The notes under the pieces were generated by a model, which saw only the letters and a program-made list of their open reading frames with translations, was not told the origin of the DNA and did no database searches. Made by a program: the position numbers and the translations under genes. DNA of 64,000 bases. Source: JAZKHT01 sp040385245 (GTDB lineage Bacteria > Pseudomonadota > Alphaproteobacteria > Rhodobacterales > Rhodobacteraceae). Of the stretch, positions 16,977-26,036 are shown in pieces. Position 1 is the stretch's first letter, and the number at the start of each line of letters is the position of its first letter. Location of the stretch: assembly GCA_040385245.1 (NCBI GenBank), contig JAZKHT010000008.1, forward strand, positions 62,001 to 126,000, written 5' to 3'.

Positions 16977-18143
16977 ATGCCCCCCGCTCCGCGCATCCCA
17001 CTGCCGGTGTTTTCCGCCGGTTTCCGCGTGTTCTTTCTGGCCGCCTCTGCCTTTGCCGCCGTGGCCGTTCCGCTGTGGATGGCGGTCAGGTTGGACGGGG
17101 TGGCGCTGACCGGCCCCTTTGCCCCGCGCGATTGGCACATCCACGAGATGCTGTTCGGCTATGGCAGCGCGGTGCTGGCAGGGTTTCTGTTCACCGCCAT
17201 TCCCAACTGGACCGGCAGCCTGCCCAAATCGGGGCGTCCTCTTATGGCGCTGGCAGGTCTGTGGCTGGCCGGGCGGCTGGCGGTGGGGTGGGGTTTGGGC
17301 CTGCCACCCATCGCGATCATGGCGCTGGATTGCGCGTTCCTTCTGGCGCTGACCACGCTTGCCGGGATCGAGATCTTCGCGGGCCGCACCTGGGGCAACG
17401 TCAAGCTGCTGGTTCCCGTCACGGGGTTTCTGGTGGCCAACGTCACCTTTCACGCGGGCAACATCCGGGGCATGGGCTCCGAGATCGGTACGCGGTTGGG
17501 CTTTGCCATGCTGGCGGTGATGATCCTGCTGATCGGGGGGCGCATCATCCCCAGCTTTACCCGCAACTGGCTGGCAAAGCTGCCGCCGGGACCGATGCCG
17601 GTGCCGTTCAACCGCTTTGACGGGACGTCACTGGTGATGGCGGCGGGGGCGTTGGTGCTGTGGGTCGGTCTGCCTGATGGCGCGCTGACCGGCACCGCGC
17701 TTTTGGTCGCGGCCGGCGTGCAGGCCGTGCGATTGGCGCGGTGGCAGGGGGTGCGGACGGGGCGTAATCGGCTGCTTTTGATGCTGCACCTGGCATTTGC
17801 AGCCCTGATCCTTGGCCTGTTCGCGACGGGACTTGCGGCCTTTGGGCCGGCCCTGCATGCGACGGGGGCGCATCTTCTGGGCATCGGCGGGATCGGCGGC
17901 ATGACGGTGGCCGTGATGATGCGCGCCTCGCTTGGTCATACGGGCCGCGCGTTGCAGGCGGGGGTGCCTCTGACGGCGCCCTTTGCGCTGATCCTGCTGG
18001 CGGCTATCGCGCGCACCGCATTACCCGGAGAGGTCGCCTTGTGGCTGGCCGCGATCCTGTGGACGTTGGGGTTTGTCTTGTTCCTGTCCCGTATCGGCCC
18101 GGCCCTGTGGCAGGCCAATCCGGCCAAGCGCAGACCGAACTGA
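16977..18143 (+). CDS. nnrS: NnrS family protein (NO-related haem-copper membrane protein)
   Basis: A 388-residue integral membrane protein with about twelve hydrophobic segments. NnrS hallmarks are the N-terminal FSAGFRVFFL, the RDWHIHEMLFGYG segment with conserved histidines, and NVTFHAGNIRG. NnrS contains haem and copper in characterised cases and protects against nitrosative stress; its expression is NnrR dependent. It lies downstream of pseudoazurin beyond a terminator, so it may have its own promoter or be read by leakage. Confidence 0.93.
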   Translation: MPPAPRIPLPVFSAGFRVFFLAASAFAAVAVPLWMAVRLDGVALTGPFAPRDWHIHEMLFGYGSAVLAGFLFTAIPNWTGSLPKSGRPLMALAGLWLAGRLAVGWGLGLPPIAIMALDCAFLLALTTLAGIEIFAGRTWGNVKLLVPVTGFLVANVTFHAGNIRGMGSEIGTRLGFAMLAVMILLIGGRIIPSFTRNWLAKLPPGPMPVPFNRFDGTSLVMAAGALVLWVGLPDGALTGTALLVAAGVQAVRLARWQGVRTGRNRLLLMLHLAFAALILGLFATGLAAFGPALHATGAHLLGIGGIGGMTVAVMMRASLGHTGRALQAGVPLTAPFALILLAAIARTALPGEVALWLAAILWTLGFVLFLSRIGPALWQANPAKRRPN

Positions 18144-18159
18144 CAGGTTCGCGCCATGG

Positions 18160-18186
18160 GGCTTTTTCTTCGCAAAAATACTCAAT
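18160..18186 (+). repeat. 27-bp intergenic repeat, copy 2
   Basis: GGCTTTTTCTTCGCA followed by AAAATACTCAAT, one base different from the copy at 13037-13063. It sits between the convergent nnrS and nirV genes, a position in which it could act as a weak bidirectional terminator because of its T-run and A-run. Confidence 0.6.
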
Positions 18187-18229
18187 GGCGCAGCGCGACC
18201 CAAGCGTGGGGCGTGTCCGAGGGGGGTGC

Positions 18230-19021
18230 TTAGCCGTCTTCCCGCACCAGCCGAAACCCCAGATGGTCGGGTGGCAGGCCCATGCCGCAACCGCCCGTCT
18301 GGGCATCGCGGACAAAGTCGATCACCGCCGCAGGGTGCCGTCCTTGGGCAATCCGCACACCGCAATAGGGATCGGCCAGGCTGAAAGGCCCGGTTCCGCT
18401 GGCGGTCGCGCTGATCATGCAACTGTCGGTCCATTCCCAGACGTTCCCGGCGATATCCTCGACGCCCTGACTGTTGGCACCAAAGGCTCCGCCTTGGCGC
18501 AACACCGGGTCTGCGGGGCCGCGTTGCCGGGTGGTGGCCGCGTATTGCGCAAGCCAGCGCTGTGCCGGATCGTCGCTGCTGGCCACGGCGGTGTTGGCCG
18601 CACGCTCTGCCGCGGCGCGCTGCCATTCGGCATCGGTGGGCAGACGCCAATCCATCCCGGTTTCCCCCGACAGCCAGACGGCGTAGGCCGTCGCGTCCTG
18701 CCAACTGACGCCGGTTTGCGGCATGTCGTCGGCCCCGGTGGTCACGGCGGCGACACAGTCGCCGTCCGCCACGCAGGCCGCATAGTCCCGCCGCGACACC
18801 TGCCGCGCCATGATGGCCAGGGGTGCTGGTGCGGTGTCCGTCATCAAGGGCGCATCGACGCTGCGCCCGTCGCGGCGAAAGTCGCCGGTGGCGCGGCTGG
18901 CAAAGGGTCCTGCGGGCAGGATGATCACGGGCGGCCCGCCGGTGCGGGCCTGCCAATCCGGCAGAACCACCCCAGCCGCAGCCGCCGCCGCCGCGATACA
19001 AATCGAAAGGACCAATTTCAC
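18230..19021 (-). CDS. nirV: NirV: formylglycine-generating-enzyme (SUMF1)-like protein
   Basis: A 263-residue protein with one N-terminal hydrophobic segment (KLVLSICIAAAAAAAGVV) and an FGE-sulfatase/SUMF1 domain (PAGPF, WQDATAYAVWLS, WRLPTDAEWQRAA, DIAGNVWEWT, HLGFRLVRE). GTG at 19021 is the start because AGGAGG lies 5 bases before it; the longer frame has no such site. NirV is known as the partner gene of nirK in denitrifiers, exact role unresolved. It follows nirK on the same strand, separated by a strong stem-loop. Confidence 0.88.
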   Translation of the reverse strand: MKLVLSICIAAAAAAAGVVLPDWQARTGGPPVIILPAGPFASRATGDFRRDGRSVDAPLMTDTAPAPLAIMARQVSRRDYAACVADGDCVAAVTTGADDMPQTGVSWQDATAYAVWLSGETGMDWRLPTDAEWQRAAAERAANTAVASSDDPAQRWLAQYAATTRQRGPADPVLRQGGAFGANSQGVEDIAGNVWEWTDSCMISATASGTGPFSLADPYCGVRIAQGRHPAAVIDFVRDAQTGGCGMGLPPDHLGFRLVREDG

Positions 19022-19042
19022 CGAAACCTCCTGTAACAAAGC

Positions 19043-19070
19043 GGGGGCGGCCCGTCGCAAGGCCGCCCCC
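19043..19070 (-). terminator. Intercistronic 10-bp stem-loop between nirK and nirV
   Basis: GGGGGCGGCC and GGCCGCCCCC form a perfect 10-bp stem with an 8-base loop, 28 bp after the nirK stop and just upstream of the nirV ribosome-binding site. No T-run follows, so it is more likely to attenuate or to stabilise the nirK message than to end transcription. Confidence 0.65.
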
Positions 19071-19097
19071 AAGTGCCCGTTGCCGATCAGGGACGCA

Positions 19098-20255
19098 TCA
19101 CGGCAGGGCTGTCTTGCCCTCGTAGGCGACGTCGTATTCCATCGGGGCCACGACCTGTTCCATCAGGTCGTTGTTCCAGTCGCCTTCGACCAGAATATGT
19201 GCCGTCGCCCCCAGGTTCACCGCCTCGATCAGGTTGTGGTTCACATAGGCATAGACCCCCGGTTGCAGGAAGGTATAGAGCGCCGCGCCCGCAGACCCGC
19301 CCCGGATGAACCACGTCTCCAGATCGCGGTCGGGGATGTTGTTGAACTTGCCCGCCTCCCACACCAGATCGCCGTGACCGCCGATCAGGTGGGGCCGCGT
19401 GTCGCGGTTGGCCTGACTGTGGACCAGCAACACCCGCTCGCCCTGTGCGGCATGCAGCGCGTTGTCGCCGGTCAGCGCACCCACGGCACCGTTGAAGACG
19501 ACATGGGTCGGGATCAGCCCGTTCATCACCGCCAGCGTGTCGGCATAACTTTCGCCTGCATCCTCGAACCGCTTGTAGGTCCCGGTGTCGTCCTTCGGGA
19601 TGTAGAAGTCATTTTCGCCGATATAGAACACCTGATCGTAGCCAACCGGCTGGCCAAGGTGATCCTTCAGCCCATCGCGCGGCAGCACCATGATGCAGCC
19701 CGACATACCCGACACCACATGCCACGGGATCATCGGACCGCCCGGCGCGCAGTGATAGACGAAGACGCCCGGTCGCGTTGCCTTGAACCGCAACACGGTC
19801 TTTTCGCCGGGGTTTACCAGCGTCAGCGACCCGCCCCCCAGCGCGCCGGTAGCGGCGTGAAAGTCGATGTTGTGCTGCATCATGTTGTCGGCATCGTTGA
19901 ACAGCGTCAGTTCAACATAATCGCCTTCATGCACCACCATCATCGGGCCAGGGATGGAGCCGTTGAACGTCATCGCCTGAAGGAAGGCGTCCTTGGCGAC
20001 CTGCACCTCTTTTTCGATGATCTTCATCTCGAATTCGATGATGCGCGGCCCGCCCTCTGGGGCGATCTGGTCGTGGGCATGCACGAAAGGCGGCTTTACC
20101 AGCTTGTGCTTGACCCGTGTCAGGTGGGCCAGATCGACGGGCGCGGCCATCGAGGTGTCCATGATCTCATCCGCCTTCACTTTGGTGGCGGACAGGAACA
20201 TCGGGGCGGCGGCCAATCCGGCCGCACTCATCAAGGCGGCTCTGCGGGTGATCAT
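19098..20255 (-). CDS. nirK: Copper-containing nitrite reductase (NO-forming)
   Basis: A 385-residue precursor. MITRRAALMSAAGLA is a twin-arginine-type signal, so folding with copper before export is likely. Two cupredoxin domains follow. The type 1 copper ligands are H128 (QHNIDFH), C169, H179 (PWHVVSGM) and M184; type 2 ligands include H133 and H168. The CAPGGP insertion matches alphaproteobacterial NirK. It reduces nitrite to NO in the periplasm with electrons from pseudoazurin. Start at 20255 follows GAAGGAGACAG. An almost ideal NnrR box lies upstream at 20318. Confidence 0.96.
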   Translation of the reverse strand: MITRRAALMSAAGLAAAPMFLSATKVKADEIMDTSMAAPVDLAHLTRVKHKLVKPPFVHAHDQIAPEGGPRIIEFEMKIIEKEVQVAKDAFLQAMTFNGSIPGPMMVVHEGDYVELTLFNDADNMMQHNIDFHAATGALGGGSLTLVNPGEKTVLRFKATRPGVFVYHCAPGGPMIPWHVVSGMSGCIMVLPRDGLKDHLGQPVGYDQVFYIGENDFYIPKDDTGTYKRFEDAGESYADTLAVMNGLIPTHVVFNGAVGALTGDNALHAAQGERVLLVHSQANRDTRPHLIGGHGDLVWEAGKFNNIPDRDLETWFIRGGSAGAALYTFLQPGVYAYVNHNLIEAVNLGATAHILVEGDWNNDLMEQVVAPMEYDVAYEGKTALP

Positions 20256-20317
20256 CACTGTCTCCTTCGCGGTTGTTTTTGTGACCCCGGTTCTAGGCGG
20301 ACCGGGGTTTCCCGATG

Positions 20318-20331
20318 TTGCGCAAGCGCAA
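20318..20331 (-). promoter_or_regulatory. NnrR box upstream of nirK
   Basis: TTGCGCAAGCGCAA matches the NnrR-type consensus TTGCG-N4-CGCAA exactly and is palindromic. Its centre is about 69 bp before the nirK start codon, compatible with a class II activator site at -41.5. The regulator encoded at 15662-16363 is the obvious candidate. Confidence 0.8.
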
Positions 20332-20509
20332 GGTTCGGTGCGGTTTGCTTGCGCGCGCGACTGTTTCCGGCGCGCGCATCCCGGCAAACCTTCGCCCAAG
20401 ACCGGCCCGTCGGCGTAAGCGGCACATTGTTGCCGACACGCCGCGAATGTTCGGACCCCTGCCGCCGTTTCGCGCGTTCCCCACCGCAACACCAACATCG
20501 GAGGCGAGT

Positions 20510-21397
20510 GTGAACAGGGTCACCAAGGCGATCTTTCCAGTGGCAGGCATGGGCACGCGGTTTTTACCGGCCACAAAGTCCATTCCCAAAGAAATCATGA
20601 CGCTGGTGGACCGACCCCTGATCCAATATGCCATCGACGAGGCACGCGCGGCGGGCATCAAGGAATTCATCTTTGTCACCTCGCGCGGGAAATCCGCGTT
20701 GGAGGACTACTTCGACACCGCACCGGAACTGGAGTCTGCCCTGCGCAAGCAAGGCAAGACCGACATGCTTGAAGTGCTGCGCAAGACCAACATGGACAGC
20801 GGGCAGATTGCCTATGTCAGGCAGAACCGCCCGCTTGGTCTGGGTCACGCCGTCTGGTGCGCGCGGCGTCTGGTCGGGGATGAACCCTTTGCGGTGCTGC
20901 TGCCTGACGACGTGATCGCCGCCGAAAAGCCGTGCCTGCAACAGATGATCGAGTCGTATCAGAAAACCGGCGGCAACATGGTCGCCACGATGGAGGTTCC
21001 GGCGGATCGGACATCGTCCTATGGGGTGCTGGACATCGACGAGGACATGGGGGCCATCGTGCGCGCCAAGGGCATGGTGGAAAAACCTGCGCCGGGCACG
21101 GCACCGTCCAATCTGGCGGTGATCGGGCGCTACATCCTGTCGCCCAAGATCATGTTCAACCTGAACCGCCTGAAACAGGGCGCGGGCGGAGAGATCCAGT
21201 TGACCGACGCCATTGCCGAAGAAACCGCGAACGGAACGGTCTTTGGCTATCGTTTTCGTGGCCAGCGCTATGATTGCGGATCAAAGGCCGGGTTCCTGCA
21301 GGCGACGGTGGCCTTTGGCCTTGCCCGTCCCGATCTGCGCGACGAGTTCAGCGCGTACCTCAATGATATGGTGGCGTTGCAAAGCGCTGCGCAATAA
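20510..21397 (+). CDS. galU: UTP-glucose-1-phosphate uridylyltransferase
   Basis: A 295-residue nucleotidyltransferase. The activation motif PVAGMGTRFLPATKSIPKEI is at residues 9-28 and VEKPAPGTAPSNLAVIGRYI follows later, both typical of GalU. It makes UDP-glucose for exopolysaccharide and glycolipid synthesis. GTG at 20510 is the start: CGGAGG precedes it, the preceding in-frame residues are unlike GalU, and the family starts here. The stop abuts the stop of the convergent glycosyltransferase gene with no gap. Confidence 0.95.
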   Translation: MNRVTKAIFPVAGMGTRFLPATKSIPKEIMTLVDRPLIQYAIDEARAAGIKEFIFVTSRGKSALEDYFDTAPELESALRKQGKTDMLEVLRKTNMDSGQIAYVRQNRPLGLGHAVWCARRLVGDEPFAVLLPDDVIAAEKPCLQQMIESYQKTGGNMVATMEVPADRTSSYGVLDIDEDMGAIVRAKGMVEKPAPGTAPSNLAVIGRYILSPKIMFNLNRLKQGAGGEIQLTDAIAEETANGTVFGYRFRGQRYDCGSKAGFLQATVAFGLARPDLRDEFSAYLNDMVALQSAAQ

Positions 21398-22273
21398 TCA
21401 CCGGATCAGATGGCGCAAGGCCCCGGGGTGTCGCGCCAGCGCCGACACCGCCACCCCGATCCGGCCCCGCGCCAGCGCCCGCCGCGATGTTTCCGCCGCG
21501 TGCAGGTTCGCCAGTCGCCGCAGCCGTTTGCCCAGCAGGGCACGGGCGGCTGGGTCCACCCGGTCGGCCAGCGCGGCGGTGGCGGCGATCAGGGTGCGCA
21601 GATCATCGGGGTCGGGTCGCGCGGGGTCTGTTCCCGTCACCTGACAGTCGGTCCGGGGGCTGAACCACACGCTGGCCCCGGCGACATAACAGTCCACCAT
21701 CAGGTGAAACCACGCGTCGCTGTGCAGCGTGGAAATTGCGCGGATGTGGTGATCAAGCAGGAATTGCCGCCGCAGCAGGGGGCGCAGCGCGCTGACGGGG
21801 TGCGATCCCTGACAGCCGCGCAGGTAGTGCACCAGCGTCCAGCTTTCCGGCTGATCCCCCCCGGCCCACGGCCCACCCAACAGCGGCAGACCCATGACAT
21901 CCACCACCGCCTGATTGCCAAGCACGACATCGGCCCCCTTGGCCTGTGCCAGCGCGCGCATCCGCCGCAACCGCATCGGGGCCTGCCGGTCGCCGGGGTC
22001 CACCAGCGCGACCCAAGTTCCCCGTGCCAGCCCTATCGCCCGGTTCAGTGCGGACCCCGCGTGCGTGCCGGACGGGATCACCCGCACCCGTGCATCGGCC
22101 TGTGCCAGTACCCGCGTCGCCTGCCAGTGTTCATCGTCGGTGTCGTCGTCGATCACGATCACCTCGACCACGCCGCCCGACTGGGCCAGCGCCTGCGCCA
22201 CGCAGCGGGGCAGGGTGGTGGAAACCCGCGCGGGCATGATCAGGATAGAGACATCTGGCAAGGCATCGTGCAT
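21398..22273 (-). CDS. Family 2 glycosyltransferase
   Basis: A 291-residue GT-A fold protein. The N-terminal strand DVSILIMPARVSTTLPRCVAQAL, the nucleotide-contact EVIVIDDDTDDEHWQATRVL and WVALVDPGDRQAPMRLRRM (DxD-like position) identify the GT2 superfamily. Start at 22273 was preferred because the longer frame adds an uncharacteristic arginine-rich stretch. It lies end to end with galU, which supplies UDP-glucose, but is on the opposite strand. Acceptor unknown. Confidence 0.85.
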   Translation of the reverse strand: MHDALPDVSILIMPARVSTTLPRCVAQALAQSGGVVEVIVIDDDTDDEHWQATRVLAQADARVRVIPSGTHAGSALNRAIGLARGTWVALVDPGDRQAPMRLRRMRALAQAKGADVVLGNQAVVDVMGLPLLGGPWAGGDQPESWTLVHYLRGCQGSHPVSALRPLLRRQFLLDHHIRAISTLHSDAWFHLMVDCYVAGASVWFSPRTDCQVTGTDPARPDPDDLRTLIAATAALADRVDPAARALLGKRLRRLANLHAAETSRRALARGRIGVAVSALARHPGALRHLIR

Positions 22274-22662
22274 CTTCGGCAACCCCTTGGCGCAAGGGCG
22301 GTTCCACCTGCTACGGGGCGGAAAAGTCACACTTCTTAATGAATATTAGCACACCCGGGGCCGAAGCGGGCCATTCTGTGCTTAACTGGCCCCGAGAGAC
22401 GAGCAGTGCGTGCAAGACAAACGGCAAAAGACCGGCACCAATCAACGGACATCGGCCTGCGCAGACCTTGCGCGCGGGCCTGACCTGTTGTGCACACCCT
22501 GCTTTCAGACTGCGAACCACGGACGCTGGCAAACCTGTGCCCGCCCCGCGAAAGACGACGATGACCGAAACCCGCGCTGTGCGGCAAAGCTGACTGTAAA
22601 TTTCCAGCCCCATGTCGCCGCTGCCACCGGCGACAGGCGGGCTTTCCCAATTGGTTCTGGAT
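22274..22662 (+). other. 389-bp intergenic region
   Basis: Between the divergent glycosyltransferase and efflux genes. It has an AT-rich patch around 22330-22350 (TTCTTAATGAATATTAG) that could be a promoter. No gene, RNA or clear operator was recognised. Confidence 0.4.
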
Positions 22663-24045
22663 ATGACGATGGCACATCACGCCCCTACCTTGCGCTCCAT
22701 TCTGGCCGCCACGTCGGTCTTTGCCCTTGCATCCTGCGCGACAGGCACCGATTACGCGGCCCCCGACCTGCAAGCCCCCGCCAGCTTTGCCGGGGCTGCC
22801 GCCACGCCGGGCGCGCAGACAGCGCTGGTCTGGTGGTCGGCGTTCCGTGATCCTGCGCTGAACGGTCTGATGGATATCGGCGTCGCCCAGAATCTCGACG
22901 TCCGTCAGGCCATCGAACGCATCACCGAGGCGCGCGCCAGCGAACGCGCCACCCTCGGCAACGATCTGCCCACACTGACCCTGAATGCAGGGGCGGGGCG
23001 GTCGCGCAACGAACAACAGGCCGACCTGACCTCCAGTTCCGCGACGCTGGACGCAGGGTGGGTGATTGATCTGTTCGGCGGCAACCGCGCGGCAAAACGC
23101 GGCGCAAAGGCGCGGGTGGAGGCGGCCTATCTGTCGGCTGACCTTGCCCGCCTGACCCTGCTGTCTGAAATCGCGCTGACCTATATCGATCTGCGCTACT
23201 ATCAGGAACTGATCGCGCTGACCAAACGCAGCGTTGCCAGCCGCAAGCAAAGCCTTGGCCTGATCCAGTCGCAGTTCGACCTTGGCGCCGCAACCCGGCT
23301 GGACCTGTTGCAGGCCGAACAGCTTGTCGCGATTGCGGATGCGCAGCTTCCCGCGCTGGAAATCGCCTATCATCAGCAGTTGAACCGGTTGGCCACGCTG
23401 ACGGCGCAGCCGGTGCAGACCCTGCGCGGCAGCCTGTTGCAGGGGGCGGCCCAGCCGCGCCCGAACTACAAGGTGACCCTTGGTGTCCCTGCCGAGGTGC
23501 TGCGCCAGCGCCCCGATATCCGTCTGGCCGAACGCAACTTTGCCGCCGCCGCTGCCGATGTGGGTGTGGCCGAAGCGGCGCTGTATCCGTCGCTGTCGTT
23601 GGGCGGCACGGTCACGGCGGTCGATTTGCGCAGCGCAGGGTCGCTGACAACATGGAGCTTTGGGCCACAGATCAACCTGCCGATCTTTACCGGCGGTCGC
23701 ACCAAGGCAAACCTGACCGCAGCGGAATCCCGTGCGGCGCAGTCCCGGCTGGCCTGGCAGCAAACCGTTCTGATCGCCGTTGAACAGATCGAAAACGCGC
23801 TGGCCGCCTATAACCGCGACGGGCGCAACACCGCGGCCCAACAGCGTCTGCTGGACATCTCGGCGCAGACGCTGGACATGGCGAAATCCACGTTCGAGTT
23901 GGGCGAAGGCAATTTCCTGTCGGTGCTGGATGCCGAAGCGGCCTTGCTGGATGCGCGCAAGGCCTATGCCCAGGCGGTGCGTCAACGGTCGGTGAACTAT
24001 GTGCAGCTGAGTGCGGCGACCGTTGGTGGGGTTCTGGCCAAATAG
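22663..24045 (+). CDS. Outer-membrane efflux lipoprotein (NodT/OprM-type OMF)
   Basis: A 460-residue outer-membrane factor. The signal sequence ends in a lipobox, SVFALASC, giving a lipid-anchored cysteine; then the usual TDYAAPDLQAPASF opening and two outer-membrane efflux repeats with long alpha-helical hairpins rich in Ala, Leu and Gln (for example RAQSRLAWQQTVLIAVEQIE). It should form a TolC-like trimeric exit duct. ATG at 22663 gives a normal lipoprotein signal; an ATG at 22612 is also possible. No membrane-fusion or RND pump gene is adjacent, so its inner-membrane partner is elsewhere. Confidence 0.88.
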   Translation: MTMAHHAPTLRSILAATSVFALASCATGTDYAAPDLQAPASFAGAAATPGAQTALVWWSAFRDPALNGLMDIGVAQNLDVRQAIERITEARASERATLGNDLPTLTLNAGAGRSRNEQQADLTSSSATLDAGWVIDLFGGNRAAKRGAKARVEAAYLSADLARLTLLSEIALTYIDLRYYQELIALTKRSVASRKQSLGLIQSQFDLGAATRLDLLQAEQLVAIADAQLPALEIAYHQQLNRLATLTAQPVQTLRGSLLQGAAQPRPNYKVTLGVPAEVLRQRPDIRLAERNFAAAAADVGVAEAALYPSLSLGGTVTAVDLRSAGSLTTWSFGPQINLPIFTGGRTKANLTAAESRAAQSRLAWQQTVLIAVEQIENALAAYNRDGRNTAAQQRLLDISAQTLDMAKSTFELGEGNFLSVLDAEAALLDARKAYAQAVRQRSVNYVQLSAATVGGVLAK

Positions 24046-24166
24046 CTGCCCGCAATGCAGGCGTTGATGGGGTGGGATGTCGATTATTTGGGCATGTCCG
24101 CAACCGATGTCCGGGATCGCCGCTCAAAAGGTTGTGAACCTGCCCCTTTCCGGCGTTCAACGGCCC

Positions 24167-24751
24167 ATGACCAAACCGCTGTCGATCATCGTTGTCGAAA
24201 AAGACCGCGACCGCGCCCGCCTGATCGTGGACGGGCTGTGCGAGGCGGGCGATTTCGATGTCTTCGTGATCGGTGAAGAGGCGGGCCTTGCCCGGCGCAT
24301 CGCGGAACGCAACCCCGACCTTGTCCTGATCGACGCCGGAAACCCGTCGCGCGATGTGCTGGAGGAATTGACCCTCGCCTCTGCCCCGATGCAGCGACCG
24401 GTGGCGATGTTCGTTGACCAAAGCGATGGCAGCCTGACCCGCGCCGCCATCGAGGCGGGTGTGTCCGCCTATGTGGTAGACGGGCTGAAGGCGGAACGGA
24501 TCAAACCCATACTGGATGCGGCCATCGCCCGCTTTCACATGGTCCAGAAGATGCGGGTGGAACTGTCCGAGGCCCGCCGCGCGCTGGAAGAACGCAAAGT
24601 GATCGACCGGGCCAAGGGCATCCTGATGCGTGCAAAGGGGATTGGCGAAGAAGAGGCGTATGCCCTGATCCGCAAGACCGCGATGGATCAGGGCCGCAAG
24701 GTCGCCGATGTGGCGCAGGCGCTGGTCATGGCGGCGGATTTGCTGAAATGA
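24167..24751 (+). CDS. nasT: NasT: ANTAR-domain response regulator/antiterminator
   Basis: A 194-residue two-domain protein: a receiver-like domain (residues 1-125; SIIVVEKDRDRARLIVDGL, LVLIDAGNPSRD) and a C-terminal ANTAR RNA-binding domain (ALEERKVIDRAKGILMRAKGIGEEEAYALIRKTAMDQ). NasT binds paired hexaloop hairpins in nas leaders and prevents termination; NasS holds it inactive without nitrate. The start at 24167 begins the receiver fold. Its stop overlaps the nasS start (ATGA). Confidence 0.93.
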   Translation: MTKPLSIIVVEKDRDRARLIVDGLCEAGDFDVFVIGEEAGLARRIAERNPDLVLIDAGNPSRDVLEELTLASAPMQRPVAMFVDQSDGSLTRAAIEAGVSAYVVDGLKAERIKPILDAAIARFHMVQKMRVELSEARRALEERKVIDRAKGILMRAKGIGEEEAYALIRKTAMDQGRKVADVAQALVMAADLLK

Positions 24752-25926
24752 CCGCCTCCATGCGCCTTGGTTTTGTGCCGCTGGTGGATGCAGCACCGCT
24801 GATCGTGGCCGATGCCTTGGGTTTTGCGCAGGAAGAGGGGCTGGAACTGGACCTGGTGGCCGCCCCGTCCTGGGCCGCCCTGCGCGACATGCTGGCGCTG
24901 GGGCAAGTGACAGCGGCGCAGATGCTGTCGCCGGTGCCGGTGGCCATGGCGCTGGGCCTGGGCGGCAGCGCCGCCCGGTTCGAGGCGCTGTCGGTGCTGA
25001 ACGCCAACGGCGACGTGTTCGGGGTGTCGATCTCGTTGGCCGACCGGATGCGCGCCAACGGATACGGCTTTGATTTCCGCGATGCGCGTGGGGCAGGGCT
25101 GGCGCTTTTGGCGGCGGCGGGGTCCACCTTGCGGATCGGCGTCCCGTTTCCGTTCTCGATGCATGCCGAACTGGTGCATTACTGGCTGGCTGGTCTGAAC
25201 TGCACGTTGCCACCGGGGCTTGAGATCGTCACCGTCCCGCCCCCCCGCATGGCCGAAGCTTTGGCGGCAGGCGAAATTGACGCCTTTTGCGTGGGCGAAC
25301 CGCGCGGCTCTGTCGCGGTGGAGCGGGGGGTGGGCGCGCTGTTGCTTCCCGGTTGCGCCATCTGGGGGTTCGCGCCGGAAAAGGTTCTGACAACCCGCGC
25401 GGGCTGGGCAGAAGAGGTGCCCGATCTGGCCGGACGGCTGATCCGGGCCGTCTGGCGCGCAGGCCGTTGGCTGGGTGCGCCCGAAAACCGGATGATGGCG
25501 TCCGAGGTGCTGGCCGCGCCGGGCCGTCTGGACGTCGCCCCCGACATCATCGAACGCGCCCTGACCGGACGGATGGTGATTACGCCGGGTGGCGACGAAC
25601 GCACTGTGCCCGGCTTCATCGAATTCTTTGCCGGGGCCGCCACCTTTCCGTGGCGCAGTCAGGCCGCTTGGATCGGCCTGCGCCTTGCGCAGCGCTACGG
25701 GCTTGATCCGCTGACCTCGTCCGTGCTGGCCAAGGGGGTGTTTCGCAGCGACCTGCACCGTCTGCACCTTGCCCATGCCGGGGCCGATCTGCCGGGCGCT
25801 TCGGAAAAGGTGGAAGGGTATCTGTCGCAACCCTCTCCCGTCGCATCGGCGCGTGGCAGGCTGATTCTGCCGATGGACCGCTTTTTTGACGCACGGATTT
25901 TCGACCCCGATCATCCGTTGCGCTGA
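24748..25926 (+). CDS. nasS: NasS: cytoplasmic nitrate sensor (NrtA/CmpA-like)
   Basis: A 392-residue protein of the NrtA/CmpA nitrate-binding fold (LGFVPLVDAAPLIVADALGF, AAQMLSPVPVAMALGL, VGEPRGSVAVERGVGAL). Unlike the NrtA homologue at 26188 it has no signal peptide, which marks it as the soluble sensor that sequesters NasT until nitrate is bound. It is translationally coupled to nasT by a 4-bp overlap, and followed by the leader that NasT is expected to act on. Confidence 0.92.
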   Translation: MTASMRLGFVPLVDAAPLIVADALGFAQEEGLELDLVAAPSWAALRDMLALGQVTAAQMLSPVPVAMALGLGGSAARFEALSVLNANGDVFGVSISLADRMRANGYGFDFRDARGAGLALLAAAGSTLRIGVPFPFSMHAELVHYWLAGLNCTLPPGLEIVTVPPPRMAEALAAGEIDAFCVGEPRGSVAVERGVGALLLPGCAIWGFAPEKVLTTRAGWAEEVPDLAGRLIRAVWRAGRWLGAPENRMMASEVLAAPGRLDVAPDIIERALTGRMVITPGGDERTVPGFIEFFAGAATFPWRSQAAWIGLRLAQRYGLDPLTSSVLAKGVFRSDLHRLHLAHAGADLPGASEKVEGYLSQPSPVASARGRLILPMDRFFDARIFDPDHPLR

Positions 25927-26036
25927 ATTTTTAATCGCTGCGGTGCAGCGTGGGGAAAATTCCCAGTCTGAAAGCCATCTATATACCCGGCAAAGTTGAC
26001 GCCGCAGCGCGGCATGGCATTCTTGAAGCAAGTGCA

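Noticed and set aside
22336..23985. Minus-strand open frame of 549 codons opposite the efflux gene
   Set aside because: Antisense to a well-defined outer-membrane factor; low-complexity Gln/Arg/Gly composition typical of shadow frames.
24046..24166. Sigma-54 promoter before nasT
   Set aside because: No GG-N10-GC element with correct flanks was found there or before nrtA.
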